DNA of 64,000 bases from the NCBI RefSeq assembly GCF_001895025.1, contig NZ_BCXI01000015.1, forward strand, positions 124,001-188,000, read 5' to 3'. A program made the translations under genes and the position numbers. This document shows, one piece after another, positions 16,552 through 25,288 of this stretch. This DNA is from Rhodococcus zopfii NBRC 100606 = JCM 9919. Its GTDB lineage: Bacteria > Actinomycetota > Actinomycetes > Mycobacteriales > Mycobacteriaceae. Numbering within the stretch: position 1 is the stretch's first letter; each line of letters begins with the position of its first letter. The notes beneath the pieces were generated by a model. It was not told the DNA's origin. It saw only the letters and a list, made by a program, of their open reading frames with translations, and did not search any database.

Positions 16552-17309
16552 GCGGGACGCATGCGGCCCGGCTGCACCTGCCGGGCACATCACCGGTCCA
16601 CCGGTTGCCGGCGGAGGTGAAGATCGTTGCGGCAACGACGTTCGTGTTCGTCGTCGTCGCGACCCCGCGCGAGGCGATGTGGGCGTTCGGTGCGTACCTG
16701 GCGCTGCTCGCCTCGGTGTGGACGATCGCGGGGATCCGGCCCTCGTGGCTGGCTCCACGGATGCTCATCGAGCTTCCGTTCGTGGTGCTCGCGGTACTAC
16801 TACCGTTCGCCGAATCCGGGGAACGCGTTGTCGTGGCCGGGATTTCGCTGTCGGTGCCCGGCCTGTATGCCGCGTGGGGGATCCTCGTCAAAGGCACCCT
16901 CGGAGTCCTCGTGTCCCTGACCCTCGCGGCGACCACGGCGGTGCGGGAACTGCCGGAGGCACTTACCCGACTCCGCGTGCCGGGACTGGTCACCACCGTA
17001 GTCGTGCTGATGATCCGGTACGCGGACCTGCTCGCCGCCGAGGCCCACCGGATGCGTATCGCACGGTTGTCCCGCGGTGACGACCCCCGCACGCTGCGGC
17101 AGATCGGCGCGACCGCGCGCGGGGTCGGCGGGCTGTTCCTGCGTGCCTACGAGCGCGGAGAACGGGTGCACCTGGCGATGCTCTCGCGTGGATTCACGGG
17201 CGCGGTACCGGCTTTCGGAGCGACCGCCCGTTCCGCGGACTGGATGTCGGCGCTGGCGCCGACCACGTGCGCCCTGCTCGTGTGCGCGACGGCGTGGGTG
17301 ACGACGTGA
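16548..17309 (+). CDS. cbiQ: ECF transporter transmembrane component CbiQ
   Basis: 253 residues from GTG 16548, overlapping the preceding gene by 4 bp. It has the CbiQ/EcfT pattern: HRLPAEVKIVAATTFVFVVV at the start, four to five membrane segments, and two cytoplasmic coupling motifs, ARLSRGDD and LAMLSRGFTG, matching the Ala-Arg-Gly signatures that contact the ATPase. It is the energy-coupling membrane subunit of the nickel/cobalt importer. Confidence 0.88.
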   Translation: MSGTHAARLHLPGTSPVHRLPAEVKIVAATTFVFVVVATPREAMWAFGAYLALLASVWTIAGIRPSWLAPRMLIELPFVVLAVLLPFAESGERVVVAGISLSVPGLYAAWGILVKGTLGVLVSLTLAATTAVRELPEALTRLRVPGLVTTVVVLMIRYADLLAAEAHRMRIARLSRGDDPRTLRQIGATARGVGGLFLRAYERGERVHLAMLSRGFTGAVPAFGATARSADWMSALAPTTCALLVCATAWVTT

Positions 17310-18055
17310 CCGGCACACCCGCGGTGCACCTGTCCGGCGTCGGATACTCCTACCCCGACGGGCGGCGTGCCCTGCACGGCGTCGACCTGGCCGTCGCGGC
17401 GGGCGAGCGGGTGGCGGTGCTCGGTCCCAACGGCGCGGGCAAGACGACACTCATGTTGCATCTCAACGGTGTGCTCACCCCCACCGAGGGGTCCGTCGCG
17501 ATCGGCGGACGGCGGGTCGGTCGCGACACCGTCCGCGAAATCCGGCGCGCCGTGGGGCTCGTGTTCCAGGACCCCGACGACCAGCTGTTCATGCCCACGG
17601 TCGCCCAGGACGTCGCGTTCGGCCCGGCGAATTTCGGGGTCCGCCCACCGGAGCTCGACGAGCGGGTCCGGGAGGCCCTCACCGCTGTCGGCATGACCGA
17701 GCACGCGGAACGCGACACCACCCATCTGTCGGGCGGGCAGCGTCGTCGCGTCGCACTGGCGACCGTGTTGTCTTGCAGGCCAGAGGTTCTCGTGCTCGAC
17801 GAGCCGTCGGCGAACCTCGACCCGGTGGCCCGTCGCGAGCTTGCGGAGGTCCTCGCCCGGCTCGACGCGACGCTGCTCCTCGTCACCCACGATCTTCCGT
17901 ATGCCGCGCAACTGTGCACCCGCGCGGTGGTCCTCGACGACGGCCGGCTCGTCGCGGACGGACCGATAGACGAGATCCTGACCGACGACGCGCTGCTCGC
18001 GGCGCACCGGCTCGAACTGCCGTGGGGCTTCTCCGTGCCGCACCGGCGAAGCTGA
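17306..18055 (+). CDS. cbiO: ECF transporter ATP-binding protein CbiO
   Basis: 249 residues from GTG 17306, overlapping cbiQ by 4 bp. Walker A GPNGAGKTT is at 40-48, then VFQDPDDQLFMPTVAQDVAFGP (the ECF-type Q-helix region), signature LSGGQRRRVALA, Walker B VLVLDEPSANLD and H-loop LVTHDL. It powers the importer. The gene ends 5 bp from the end of the convergent hydrogenase operon with no hairpin between them, so the two transcripts probably overlap. Confidence 0.92.
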   Translation: MTGTPAVHLSGVGYSYPDGRRALHGVDLAVAAGERVAVLGPNGAGKTTLMLHLNGVLTPTEGSVAIGGRRVGRDTVREIRRAVGLVFQDPDDQLFMPTVAQDVAFGPANFGVRPPELDERVREALTAVGMTEHAERDTTHLSGGQRRRVALATVLSCRPEVLVLDEPSANLDPVARRELAEVLARLDATLLLVTHDLPYAAQLCTRAVVLDDGRLVADGPIDEILTDDALLAAHRLELPWGFSVPHRRS

Positions 18056-18060
18056 ACACC

Positions 18061-18816
18061 TCACCGGGTGGGGAGCCGACCGTTGGTGTGCCCGAGTTGA
18101 CGCACGGTCCACGACTCCAGCCGGCCGGCCTCCTCCGCGGTGAGTCTGTCGCACACGAAATCCCAGTGCAGCGCCACCTGTTCACCCACGCGCAGGGCGG
18201 GCACGAACACTCCGGATGCGGTGCGCCGGCCGGCACGCCGGACGGTTTCGGCGCCGAGAGCCAGCCTGGTGCCGTCGAATTCGAGCGGACGCACGCGCAC
18301 CGCGGCGTCGCCGTCGGACACCTCGAGCACGGTCCCCCATCCGATCCGGCACGAGTCGAGGATGTGGAGTGGTTGCGGCATCCCGGTTTCCAGCAGCCGC
18401 GACCACGGGTACACCCCGAACACGTGGAACGCGTGGGTCGCGGTCACCTCGGGCAGCAGCTCCGCCGTCAGATGCGACCAGTAGTGGCCGGCCCGCTCCC
18501 CGAAACGGCTCAGCAGCTCACCACCGAACCGGTCCACGTCGATGCGATCGGTGAGGAGGTTGCCGGTCCAGTAGGCGCGCACCACCCGCTCGTCGAGCGG
18601 ATCGGTGATCCCGCAGTGCTCGGCGATCAGTTGCTGATAGGGCCAGGCCCCGCTGAACTGCCGGGCCGCGGCGGCCACCGCCGCGGGATCCCCGCCCCCG
18701 CAGGCGGCCCTCTCGAGCGCGGCGGCACTCGCGGGCCCGCAGTAGCCGAGTTCGTTGGGCGCGTGCGCATAGCGCGCGAACAGCCGAGCCCCTTGGGCCG
18801 CCACGCCGTCCGCCAC
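18061..18816 (-). CDS. DUF6390 family protein (hydrogenase cluster)
   Basis: 251 residues from GTG 18816, which lies 2 bp after the hypD stop and fits the family length. The open frame extends further upstream inside hypD, but that part is not translated here in my reading. Typical segments are ARLFARYAHAPNELGYCGPA, HCGITDPLDERVVRAYWTGN and HYWSHLTAELLPEV. Remembered family knowledge places DUF6390 in actinobacterial [NiFe]-hydrogenase clusters with no assigned function. It has no cofactor motif apart from a few scattered cysteines and histidines. It is the last gene of the operon. Confidence 0.7.
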   Translation of the reverse strand: MADGVAAQGARLFARYAHAPNELGYCGPASAAALERAACGGGDPAAVAAAARQFSGAWPYQQLIAEHCGITDPLDERVVRAYWTGNLLTDRIDVDRFGGELLSRFGERAGHYWSHLTAELLPEVTATHAFHVFGVYPWSRLLETGMPQPLHILDSCRIGWGTVLEVSDGDAAVRVRPLEFDGTRLALGAETVRRAGRRTASGVFVPALRVGEQVALHWDFVCDRLTAEEAGRLESWTVRQLGHTNGRLPTR

Positions 18817-18818
18817 GG

Positions 18819-19952
18819 TCAGCCTTTCCCGCGCTGCCCCACCAGTGCCGCGGTCTCCCGATGCAGTCGACCGAAGTTGTAGTAGGCGGCACATGCTCCT
18901 TCGGGGGAAACCATGCAGGTGCCGATCGGCGTCTCGGGTGTGCATGCGGTTCCGAACACCTTGCACTCCCAGGGTTTGATCACGCCCTTGAGCACCTCAC
19001 CGCACTGGCAGGCCTTCGGATCGGCCACCCGCACACCGGGCATCGAGAAGCGTTGCTCCGCATCGAACTCGGCGTAGTCCGGGTGGATACCCAGCGCACT
19101 CTGCGAGATGAATCCCAGTCCGCGCCACTCGAAGTGGGGACGCAGCGCGAACGTCTGCGCCAGCAACGTCAGGGCCTGCCGATTGCCCTCGCTGCGCACC
19201 ACGCGGCTGTACTGGTTCTCGACCTCGCACCGCCCGTCCCGGATCTGGCGCAGCAGCATGTGCACCGACGCGAGGATATCGAGCGGCTCGAAACCCGCTA
19301 CCACGATCGGTTTCCCGTACCTCTCCGGTACGAATCGGTACGGACGCAGACCCACGACGGTCGACACGTGGCCCGGCCCGAGGAACCCGGACAGACGCAG
19401 ATCCGGCGACTCGAGGATCGCCTTGATCGGCGGCACGATCGTGACGTGATTGCAGAACACCGAGAAGTTCGTCAGGCCGAGCTGTTTCGCACGCACCAGG
19501 GTCACGGCGGTGGACGGCGCGGTGGTCTCGAACCCGACCGCGAAGAACACCACCTGCTTGTCCGGGTGGTCGACGGCGATTTTGAGCGCGTCGAGCGGCG
19601 AGTACACGAACCGCACATCGGCGCCCCGCGCCTTCGCCTCGAGAAGGTTGCCCCGGGATCCGGGCACCCGCATCATGTCCCCGAATGTCGTGAACACGAC
19701 GTCGGGCTGTTCGGCCAGCCACATCGCGTCGTCGATACGACCCATGGGGATGACGCAGACGGGGCAGCCCGGTCCGTGCACCAGCTGCACCGACGGCGGC
19801 AGCAGATGTTCGATGCCGTGCCGGTAGATGGTGTGGGTGTGCCCGCCGCACACCTCCATGAACTTGAACTCGTCCCCGGCCGCGAGGTCGGTGATCGCTG
19901 CGACCAGGGCCCGGGCCGCGGCCGGGTCCCGGAACTCGTCGACGAATTTCAT
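18819..19952 (-). CDS. hypD: Hydrogenase maturation protein HypD
   Basis: 377 residues, the usual HypD length. Conserved signatures are FMEVCGGHTHTIYRHG (Cys35), HGPGCPVCV (Cys63, Cys66), FAVGFETTAPSTA and the C-terminal cysteine-rich part with KACQCGEVLKG and VFGTACTPETPIG, which ligates the [4Fe-4S] cluster. HypD with HypC forms the scaffold on which the Fe(CN)2CO unit of the [NiFe] site is built in the cytoplasm. It lies 28 bp after hypC and 2 bp before the DUF6390 gene. Confidence 0.96.
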   Translation of the reverse strand: MKFVDEFRDPAAARALVAAITDLAAGDEFKFMEVCGGHTHTIYRHGIEHLLPPSVQLVHGPGCPVCVIPMGRIDDAMWLAEQPDVVFTTFGDMMRVPGSRGNLLEAKARGADVRFVYSPLDALKIAVDHPDKQVVFFAVGFETTAPSTAVTLVRAKQLGLTNFSVFCNHVTIVPPIKAILESPDLRLSGFLGPGHVSTVVGLRPYRFVPERYGKPIVVAGFEPLDILASVHMLLRQIRDGRCEVENQYSRVVRSEGNRQALTLLAQTFALRPHFEWRGLGFISQSALGIHPDYAEFDAEQRFSMPGVRVADPKACQCGEVLKGVIKPWECKVFGTACTPETPIGTCMVSPEGACAAYYNFGRLHRETAALVGQRGKG

Positions 19953-19980
19953 GGTGGCAACCCGCTTTCCCTCGTCGCCG

Positions 19981-20265
19981 TCATCTCGGCGTCGTGTCGA
20001 TCTCCGAATTCGTGAACGCCTCGATCTCGTTGACGTAGTCGGCGCCCATCCGGCGCACCTGATCGAGCGTCATCTGCGCCTCCGCCTCGTCGATGCGTGA
20101 CATCGCGAACCCGACGTGCACGAGCACCCAGTCACCGACCTGCAGCCCGGTGCCGGCGAGCAACCGGATGCTGATCGCCCGCTGCACCCCGTTGACGTCG
20201 ACCTTCGCGAGGTCCTGGTCGGCGTCGAGGATGTCGACGATCCTTCCCGGAATTCCCAGACACAC
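19981..20265 (-). CDS. hypC: HypC/HupF hydrogenase formation chaperone (copy 1, next to hypD)
   Basis: 94 residues from GTG 20265, chosen because AGGAGA lies 6 bp before it and because it gives the required N-terminal Met-Cys (MCLGIPGR). Cys2 is the residue that contacts the iron and the immature large subunit. The rest, including VGDWVLVHVGFAMSRID, is canonical, followed by a tail of about 25 residues. It is one of two free-standing HypCs in this operon (the other is at 25285-25539). Confidence 0.93.
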   Translation of the reverse strand: MCLGIPGRIVDILDADQDLAKVDVNGVQRAISIRLLAGTGLQVGDWVLVHVGFAMSRIDEAEAQMTLDQVRRMGADYVNEIEAFTNSEIDTTPR

Positions 20266-20282
20266 AGCAGTTCTCCTCACCG

Positions 20283-21422
20283 TCAACAGATTCGCGGCAG
20301 CGGGTCGCCGACGAGCATGTCGACGATCCGGGTACCTCCGAACGCGGTGCGCAGCGCGACGATGCCTTCCGGTTCCGCAAGGATCTCGCCGACGACCGCC
20401 GCGGCCTCACCACCGGCCTGCCCGCGCAGCGCAGCGAGCGCCGCGTCCGTCTCGTCCGCGGCGACCACCGCCACGAACTTGCCCTCGTTCGCCACATACA
20501 GCGGGTCGATGCCGAGCAGGTCGCACGCGCCGAGGACCGCAGGCCGGATCGGCAGCGCCGCCTCGTCGAGTACGACCGCGAATCCGGTGGCCTGCGCGAG
20601 TTCGTTGCACACGGTGCCGACGCCGCCGCGGGTCGCATCCCGCATCCACCGGGTCGCCGGGGCCGCCGCGAGCAGCGCCTCCACCATGCGGTGCACGGGC
20701 GCGGTGTCGGACGCGATGTCCGCCTCGAGTGCGAGTTCACCGCGCGCGAGCAGCACCGCCATACCGTGGTCACCGAGCGGACCGGACACGACGACCCGGT
20801 CGCCGGGCCGGACCAGGTCCGCGCCCAGCCGACGACCGGCGGGTACCACCCCCACACCCGCGGTGCTGATGTAGAGCCCGTCGGCGGAACCCTTGCCGAC
20901 GACCTTGGTGTCCCCGGTGACGATGGCGACCCCTGCACCGGACGCCGCGGTCGCCATGTCCGCGACGATCTCCCGCAGCCGGGCGATCTCGAATCCCTCC
21001 TCGATCACGAATGCCGCCGACAGCCAGCGCGGCCGGGCACCGGACACCGCAAGATCGTTGACGGTGCCGTGGACCGCGAGGTGCCCGATCGAACCGCCCG
21101 GGAACTGCAGGGGTTTGACGACGTACGAATCGGTCGAGAACGCCAGGCGCTCGCCCACACCGACCGCCCCGCCGGCGGCGCCCACACCGACCGCCCCACC
21201 GGCGGCGCCCGCATCGAGGACGCCGACGGCGGCGTCGCCGAGCTGTTCGAGTTCGGGGTTACGGAACGCGTCCACGAACACCGCATCCACCAGGGCCGCG
21301 GACGCCTTGCCGCCGGCCCCGTGGGAGAGGGTGACGACCGTGTCGAGCAGACGCGGACGCCGGCGCCGGAACGCCTCGATCCGGTCCAGGACCCGATCTT
21401 CGCGACCCGCGTCGGTGCTCAC
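20283..21422 (-). CDS. hypE: Hydrogenase maturation protein HypE
   Basis: 379 residues from GTG 21422, overlapping the SIS gene by 4 bp. PurM-like ATP-binding features are TLSHGAGGKAS, FSTDSYVVKPLQFPGG, AIVTGDTKVVGKG and DATRGGVGTVCNELA. The protein ends PRIC, giving the C-terminal cysteine that HypF carbamoylates and HypE dehydrates to thiocyanate, the cyanide source. A 9-residue unit AAGGAVGVG is duplicated near residues 73-90 by a 27-bp tandem repeat. Confidence 0.95.
   Translation of the reverse strand: MSTDAGREDRVLDRIEAFRRRRPRLLDTVVTLSHGAGGKASAALVDAVFVDAFRNPELEQLGDAAVGVLDAGAAGGAVGVGAAGGAVGVGERLAFSTDSYVVKPLQFPGGSIGHLAVHGTVNDLAVSGARPRWLSAAFVIEEGFEIARLREIVADMATAASGAGVAIVTGDTKVVGKGSADGLYISTAGVGVVPAGRRLGADLVRPGDRVVVSGPLGDHGMAVLLARGELALEADIASDTAPVHRMVEALLAAAPATRWMRDATRGGVGTVCNELAQATGFAVVLDEAALPIRPAVLGACDLLGIDPLYVANEGKFVAVVAADETDAALAALRGQAGGEAAAVVGEILAEPEGIVALRTAFGGTRIVDMLVGDPLPRIC
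21154..21207. repeat. 27-bp tandem duplication inside hypE
   Basis: Two adjacent 27-bp units (21154-21180 and 21181-21207) differ at one base and encode a doubled GGAVGVGA-type glycine-rich loop ahead of the FSTDSYVV strand. The unit length is a multiple of three, so the frame is kept. It is likely a recent slippage or duplication product. Confidence 0.85.
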
Positions 21423-22096
21423 GGCCGGCCTCCCGCAGTCTCGGTGTCGCGCTCGAGATGCTCCTGCGTGGCCTCCCACAAGCGGTATCCGAGCAAGGCG
21501 TGGCTCTCCTGGATGCGGTGAATGCTCTGGGAGCGGACCGTGAAGCAGAAGTCCAGGTCGTCGGTGACGGCCATCCGGCCGCCGTCGTGCCCGGCGAACC
21601 CGACGGTGAGCAGGCCGCGGAATCTCGCCTCGGCGAGGGCGGTCATGAGATCGTCCGAGTTGCCGGAGGTGGACAACGCGATCGCGACGTCGACCGGTTT
21701 CGCGTGGGCGATGATCTGCCGCGAGAAGATCAGGTCGAATCCGACGTCGTTGCCGAGGGCCGTGACCACGGCCTGGTCCGCAGCCAGGGACCACGCGGGC
21801 ACCGGACGGCCCCGTGCGGGCCTGCTGAACAGGGAGGCGAGGGTCGCGGCATCGGTGGAGCTGCCTCCGTTGCCGAACGTGTAGAGCCGGCCGCCGCGCG
21901 CGAAGACCCGGGCCATGCGCTCTCCCGCGGACTCGAGCGCCGCTCCCCATTCGTCGATCGACTCCTGTTGCAGCCGCGCACTCTCCGCTGCCTTGCTGCG
22001 GGCGGACGCGGCGAGGTCGCGCAGCAGCGGCCCGGCGTCACGCTCCTCCGCATCGATGAACGGATACAGGAAGCCGGTCTCCTCCGGTTCGCTCAC
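21419..22096 (-). CDS. SIS-domain phosphosugar isomerase-like protein (GmhA-like)
   Basis: 225 residues from GTG 22096, preceded by AGAGAGG. The SIS fold is shown by GRLYTFGNGGSSTDA (about 69-83) and DVAIALSTSGNSDDLMTAL, the sugar-phosphate loops of GmhA-type sedoheptulose-7-phosphate isomerases, with an N-terminal helix bundle. A stand-alone SIS protein between hypE and the SIS-HypC fusion suggests a role in hydrogenase assembly or its control, not in lipopolysaccharide heptose synthesis, which this type of organism lacks. It overlaps hypE by 4 bp. Confidence 0.82.
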   Translation of the reverse strand: MSEPEETGFLYPFIDAEERDAGPLLRDLAASARSKAAESARLQQESIDEWGAALESAGERMARVFARGGRLYTFGNGGSSTDAATLASLFSRPARGRPVPAWSLAADQAVVTALGNDVGFDLIFSRQIIAHAKPVDVAIALSTSGNSDDLMTALAEARFRGLLTVGFAGHDGGRMAVTDDLDFCFTVRSQSIHRIQESHALLGYRLWEATQEHLERDTETAGGRP

Positions 22097-22100
22097 GGTG

Positions 22101-22856
22101 TCACCTCTCTGCCGGATCTGCAGGAACGTCGAGCCGGGTGAGCGCGACACCGCCGTGCACGACGAGCAGATCGTGCGCGGCAACGGATTCCAGGATCGAC
22201 ACGTCGACGTGTTCCTCACCGCCCGCGGTCCGCACCAGGGCGGTCGTGGCGGCGGCGCCGGGTGAGGCGATGACCTCCGCGAGCCTGCCCTCGTCGCCGC
22301 ACGTCACGCACACCGCGTCGGGCTGGTCTTCGGCGAGCAGCCCGGGATGTTCGAAAACCACGTGGGTCAGCTCCCACAGCAGGTGGTACAGCAGCACGAA
22401 CCGGCCGGTGGCCGGCACCATCGGATCGTTCGAATCGACCCACAGCACGTGCGTGGCGGCCCCGGCGGGTGGGCGGGGCCCGGCGCCGATCCAGATGGTG
22501 TCGGTGCCCCACGCTGCGGCGCGTCGCGCGATGTCGAGGACGTCGGGTTCGTCCGCGGCGGCGACAGCGAGGACGACATCACCCGGCCGGGTCGCGACCC
22601 GGCACTGGGCGACCGGGTCCGGCTCGACCAGCGACACCGCCGGCAACGCCCGCTTACCCATGATCACCGGATGCACGAATTCCACGGCCACGTGGTGCGC
22701 GTGCGGTTCCCATTGCGGCGACACCACCCACAGGGTCGCGCCGGCGTGGAATCTCCGCGCCAAGCCCAGCGCCGCCGTCGCCAGATCCGCGGCGAGTTCC
22801 TCCCCGATCGGGTTCTCGCCGATCGGCGGATTCTGTTGCTGTGTCGTCGGTGTCAT
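22101..22856 (-). CDS. SIS-like domain fused to a HypC-like domain
   Basis: 251 residues from ATG 22856, overlapping hypF by 4 bp. Residues about 25-175 read like a SIS phosphosugar-binding domain (PHAHHVAVEFVHPVIMGKRALPAVSL, then DTIWIGAG). Residues about 181-244 fit the small beta-barrel of HypC (ALVRTAGGEEHVDVSILESV, then DLLVVHGGVALTRLD). The HypC N-terminal Cys is replaced by an internal CVTC pair (Cys183, Cys186). Related proteins are annotated as HupF-type hydrogenase assembly proteins. The exact role is unknown. I infer that it couples a phosphosugar-like ligand to hydrogenase maturation. Confidence 0.72.
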   Translation of the reverse strand: MTPTTQQQNPPIGENPIGEELAADLATAALGLARRFHAGATLWVVSPQWEPHAHHVAVEFVHPVIMGKRALPAVSLVEPDPVAQCRVATRPGDVVLAVAAADEPDVLDIARRAAAWGTDTIWIGAGPRPPAGAATHVLWVDSNDPMVPATGRFVLLYHLLWELTHVVFEHPGLLAEDQPDAVCVTCGDEGRLAEVIASPGAAATTALVRTAGGEEHVDVSILESVAAHDLLVVHGGVALTRLDVPADPAER

Positions 22857-25288
22857 CGCACACGTCCCGTCGATACCTCGTCCGCCGCCCGCTCTGCCCC
22901 CAGGTCGGCTCGCCGCCGTGGGGACGGGGCGGCTCGCCGCCGTGCGAGGGTGGCGCCGATCGCGGCCTGCCCCAACGACAGCCCACCGTCGTTCGACGGC
23001 ACCCGGCTGTGCGTCAGGACCTCGAACCCACTGTCTTGCAGCATAGTTCGCACACCGTCGGTGAGCAGGCGATTCTGGAAGACACCGCCGGTCAACCCGA
23101 TCGTGGAGATTTGCGCGGCGGTGGCGATCCGCGCCGCCAGCCGTGCGACGGCGACCGCGAGCGCACAGTGGAATCCGAGCGCCAGATCCGCGGCCGGAAC
23201 CCCCAGCCGCAGGCCCCCGACCAGGCAGCGCAGCGTCCCGGTCCAGTCCAGTTCGTCGCCGAGCACCGCCATCCGCACCGGCGCCGGTCCCGCCGCGGTC
23301 CGCGCGAGCGCCTCGAGTTCCACGGCCGCCTGCCCCTCGTACGTGATGCGATGACGCACCCCGAGCAGGGACGCCACCCCGTCGAACAACCGCCCGGCAC
23401 TCGTGGTGCGCACGCAGCCGATGCCGGACCGCAACTGGGACGCCACCAGGTCCCGCTCCGCGGCGGGGAGAGCACCGGCGCACGGCAGGTCGGCCACCTC
23501 CGGCGAGGTGGGCTCACCGATACCGGCGTCGCGCAGCAACGCCAGCGCGACCCGCGCCGGGGTCCGCACCGCGACGTCGCCGCCGGGCAGCAGGAACGAC
23601 CGCAGGTGCCCGGCCCGGTGCATGTCGAGCAGGTCCGGTCCGACGAGCAGCAGTTCCCCGCCCCACACCGTCCGGTCGCAGCCGTATCCGGTGCCGTCGA
23701 ACGCGATGCCGAGGGCCGGCGCACCGATCCTGCCGTGTTCGGTGAGCAGCGACGCGACGTGCGCGTGGTGGTGCTGCACGGTGTGCAGGGCGACGCCGTG
23801 GTCGTCGGCGTAGCTCTCGGCCCACTGCCGCGTCGCGTAGCCGGGGTGGGCGTCGGCGACGACGAGTTCCGGGGTGACCCGGTGCAGCGCGGTCAGCCGC
23901 GCCACGGACGTTTCGAACGCGCGCCGGCTCTCCAACGAGCCCATGTCCCCGAGGTGCGCCGAACAGAACGCGTACTCCTGCCGGGTGAGGCAGAAGGTGT
24001 TCTTCAGTTCCGCGCCGACCGCGAGGACCGGCGGCGACGCCTCGCCGAGCAGCACCGGCATCGGCGCGTAGCCGCGCGAGCGCCGGATCGGCGCCTCCCG
24101 GTCACCGTCCCTGGTGTGCGTCGTGTCGTTCCGCTCGTGGACGACCGCGACCACCGAATCCTCGCAGGGCACCGCGATCTGCCGATCGTGCACGAGGAAC
24201 AGGTCGGCGATGCCGCCGAGACGGGTGCGGGCCTCACCGTCGTCGGTGCACAGCGGTTCGCCGGAGGCGTTTCCGGACGTCATCACCAGCAGGCGCGGCA
24301 CCGGATTCGGATGTCCGGGCACCGGCATGAACAGTAGGTGGTGCAGCGGCGTGTATGCGAGCATCACCCCGAACTCGCCCAGACCCGGCGCCACGTCGTC
24401 GGCGACGGTGGTGGCGGTCCGCTTGTCCAGCAGCACGATCGGGCGTGCGGACCGGGTCAGGGCCGCGATCTCCCGCTCGGACACGGCGCACTCCGCCGCG
24501 ACCGTCGCCACGTCCGGTGCCATCAGCGCGAACGGCTTGTCGGGCCGCCGCTTGCGTTCGCGCAGCCGCCGGACGGCGCCGGGATCGGTCGCGTCGCACA
24601 CCAGGTGGTAGCCGCCGAGCCCCTTGACGGCCACGATCTGCCCGGCCGCGAGTGCGCGCTGAACCGCCGCCAGCACCTCGTCGTCGCCGTCGACACGGTC
24701 GGCTCCACGTTCGGCATGGATCCTCGGACCGCAGTCCGGGCAGCAGATCGGCTGGGCGTGATACCGCCGATCGACCGGGTCGGCGTATTCGCGGGCGCAG
24801 CGCGGGCACATCGGGAACGCGGCCATCGTCGTGGCGGGACGGTCGTAGGGCAGGTCGGTGATCACCGTGTAGCGAGGTCCGCAATGGGTGCAGTTGACGA
24901 ACGGATGCCGGTAGCGGCGGTCGGCCGGATCGTTCAGTTCCCGGAGACAGTCCACGCACGTGGCGACGTCGGGTGGGATCAGAGTGCGCAATCCCGGTGT
25001 ACGACGGCTGTTCACGATGCGAAAATCGCGGTCGCCCAGGGGCGTGCGCGGGACCGACGTCAGGCCGAGCACCTCGGCGAGCGGCGGGGCGTCGTCCCGC
25101 AACCGTCGCACGAACTCGTCGAGTACGGCGGTGGCTCCTTCGATTTCGACGAACACTCCGGCATCGTCGTTCCCGCACAGCCCGGCCAGGCGCAGTTCCC
25201 CGGCCAGGCCCGCAACGAAGGGCCTGAATCCGACGCCCTGCACCACCCCCCGGACGGTCACGCGGCGGCGCTCGACGGCGCTCGTCAC
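22853..25288 (-). CDS. hypF: Carbamoyltransferase HypF
   Basis: 811 residues with all HypF domains in order: acylphosphatase (about 8-95, VRGVVQGVGFRPFV), two zinc fingers (Cys111/114/133/136 and Cys161/164/183/186), YrdC-like domain (about 200-385) and Kae1-like domain (about 400-790, with QHHHAHVASLL and FDGTGYG). It uses carbamoyl phosphate and ATP to carbamoylate the C-terminal cysteine of HypE. It overlaps hypC copy 2 and the SIS-HypC gene by 4 bp each. Confidence 0.96.
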   Translation of the reverse strand: MTSAVERRRVTVRGVVQGVGFRPFVAGLAGELRLAGLCGNDDAGVFVEIEGATAVLDEFVRRLRDDAPPLAEVLGLTSVPRTPLGDRDFRIVNSRRTPGLRTLIPPDVATCVDCLRELNDPADRRYRHPFVNCTHCGPRYTVITDLPYDRPATTMAAFPMCPRCAREYADPVDRRYHAQPICCPDCGPRIHAERGADRVDGDDEVLAAVQRALAAGQIVAVKGLGGYHLVCDATDPGAVRRLRERKRRPDKPFALMAPDVATVAAECAVSEREIAALTRSARPIVLLDKRTATTVADDVAPGLGEFGVMLAYTPLHHLLFMPVPGHPNPVPRLLVMTSGNASGEPLCTDDGEARTRLGGIADLFLVHDRQIAVPCEDSVVAVVHERNDTTHTRDGDREAPIRRSRGYAPMPVLLGEASPPVLAVGAELKNTFCLTRQEYAFCSAHLGDMGSLESRRAFETSVARLTALHRVTPELVVADAHPGYATRQWAESYADDHGVALHTVQHHHAHVASLLTEHGRIGAPALGIAFDGTGYGCDRTVWGGELLLVGPDLLDMHRAGHLRSFLLPGGDVAVRTPARVALALLRDAGIGEPTSPEVADLPCAGALPAAERDLVASQLRSGIGCVRTTSAGRLFDGVASLLGVRHRITYEGQAAVELEALARTAAGPAPVRMAVLGDELDWTGTLRCLVGGLRLGVPAADLALGFHCALAVAVARLAARIATAAQISTIGLTGGVFQNRLLTDGVRTMLQDSGFEVLTHSRVPSNDGGLSLGQAAIGATLARRRAAPSPRRRADLGAERAADEVSTGRVR

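Noticed and set aside
20283-21950. Possible SIS-HypE fusion in one minus-strand frame
   Set aside because: The extra N-terminal residues are a shadow of the SIS gene. HypE starts at GTG 21422 with a GTGA overlap, and the real SIS protein is in another frame.
21419-22096. LPS heptose isomerase GmhA
   Set aside because: No heptose or LPS genes are present, and the gene is translationally locked into a hydrogenase maturation operon, so the family match was not taken as function.
22841-24337. Plus-strand open frame of 498 codons opposite hypF
   Set aside because: The hypF reading has all expected domains. The antisense product has no recognisable fold.
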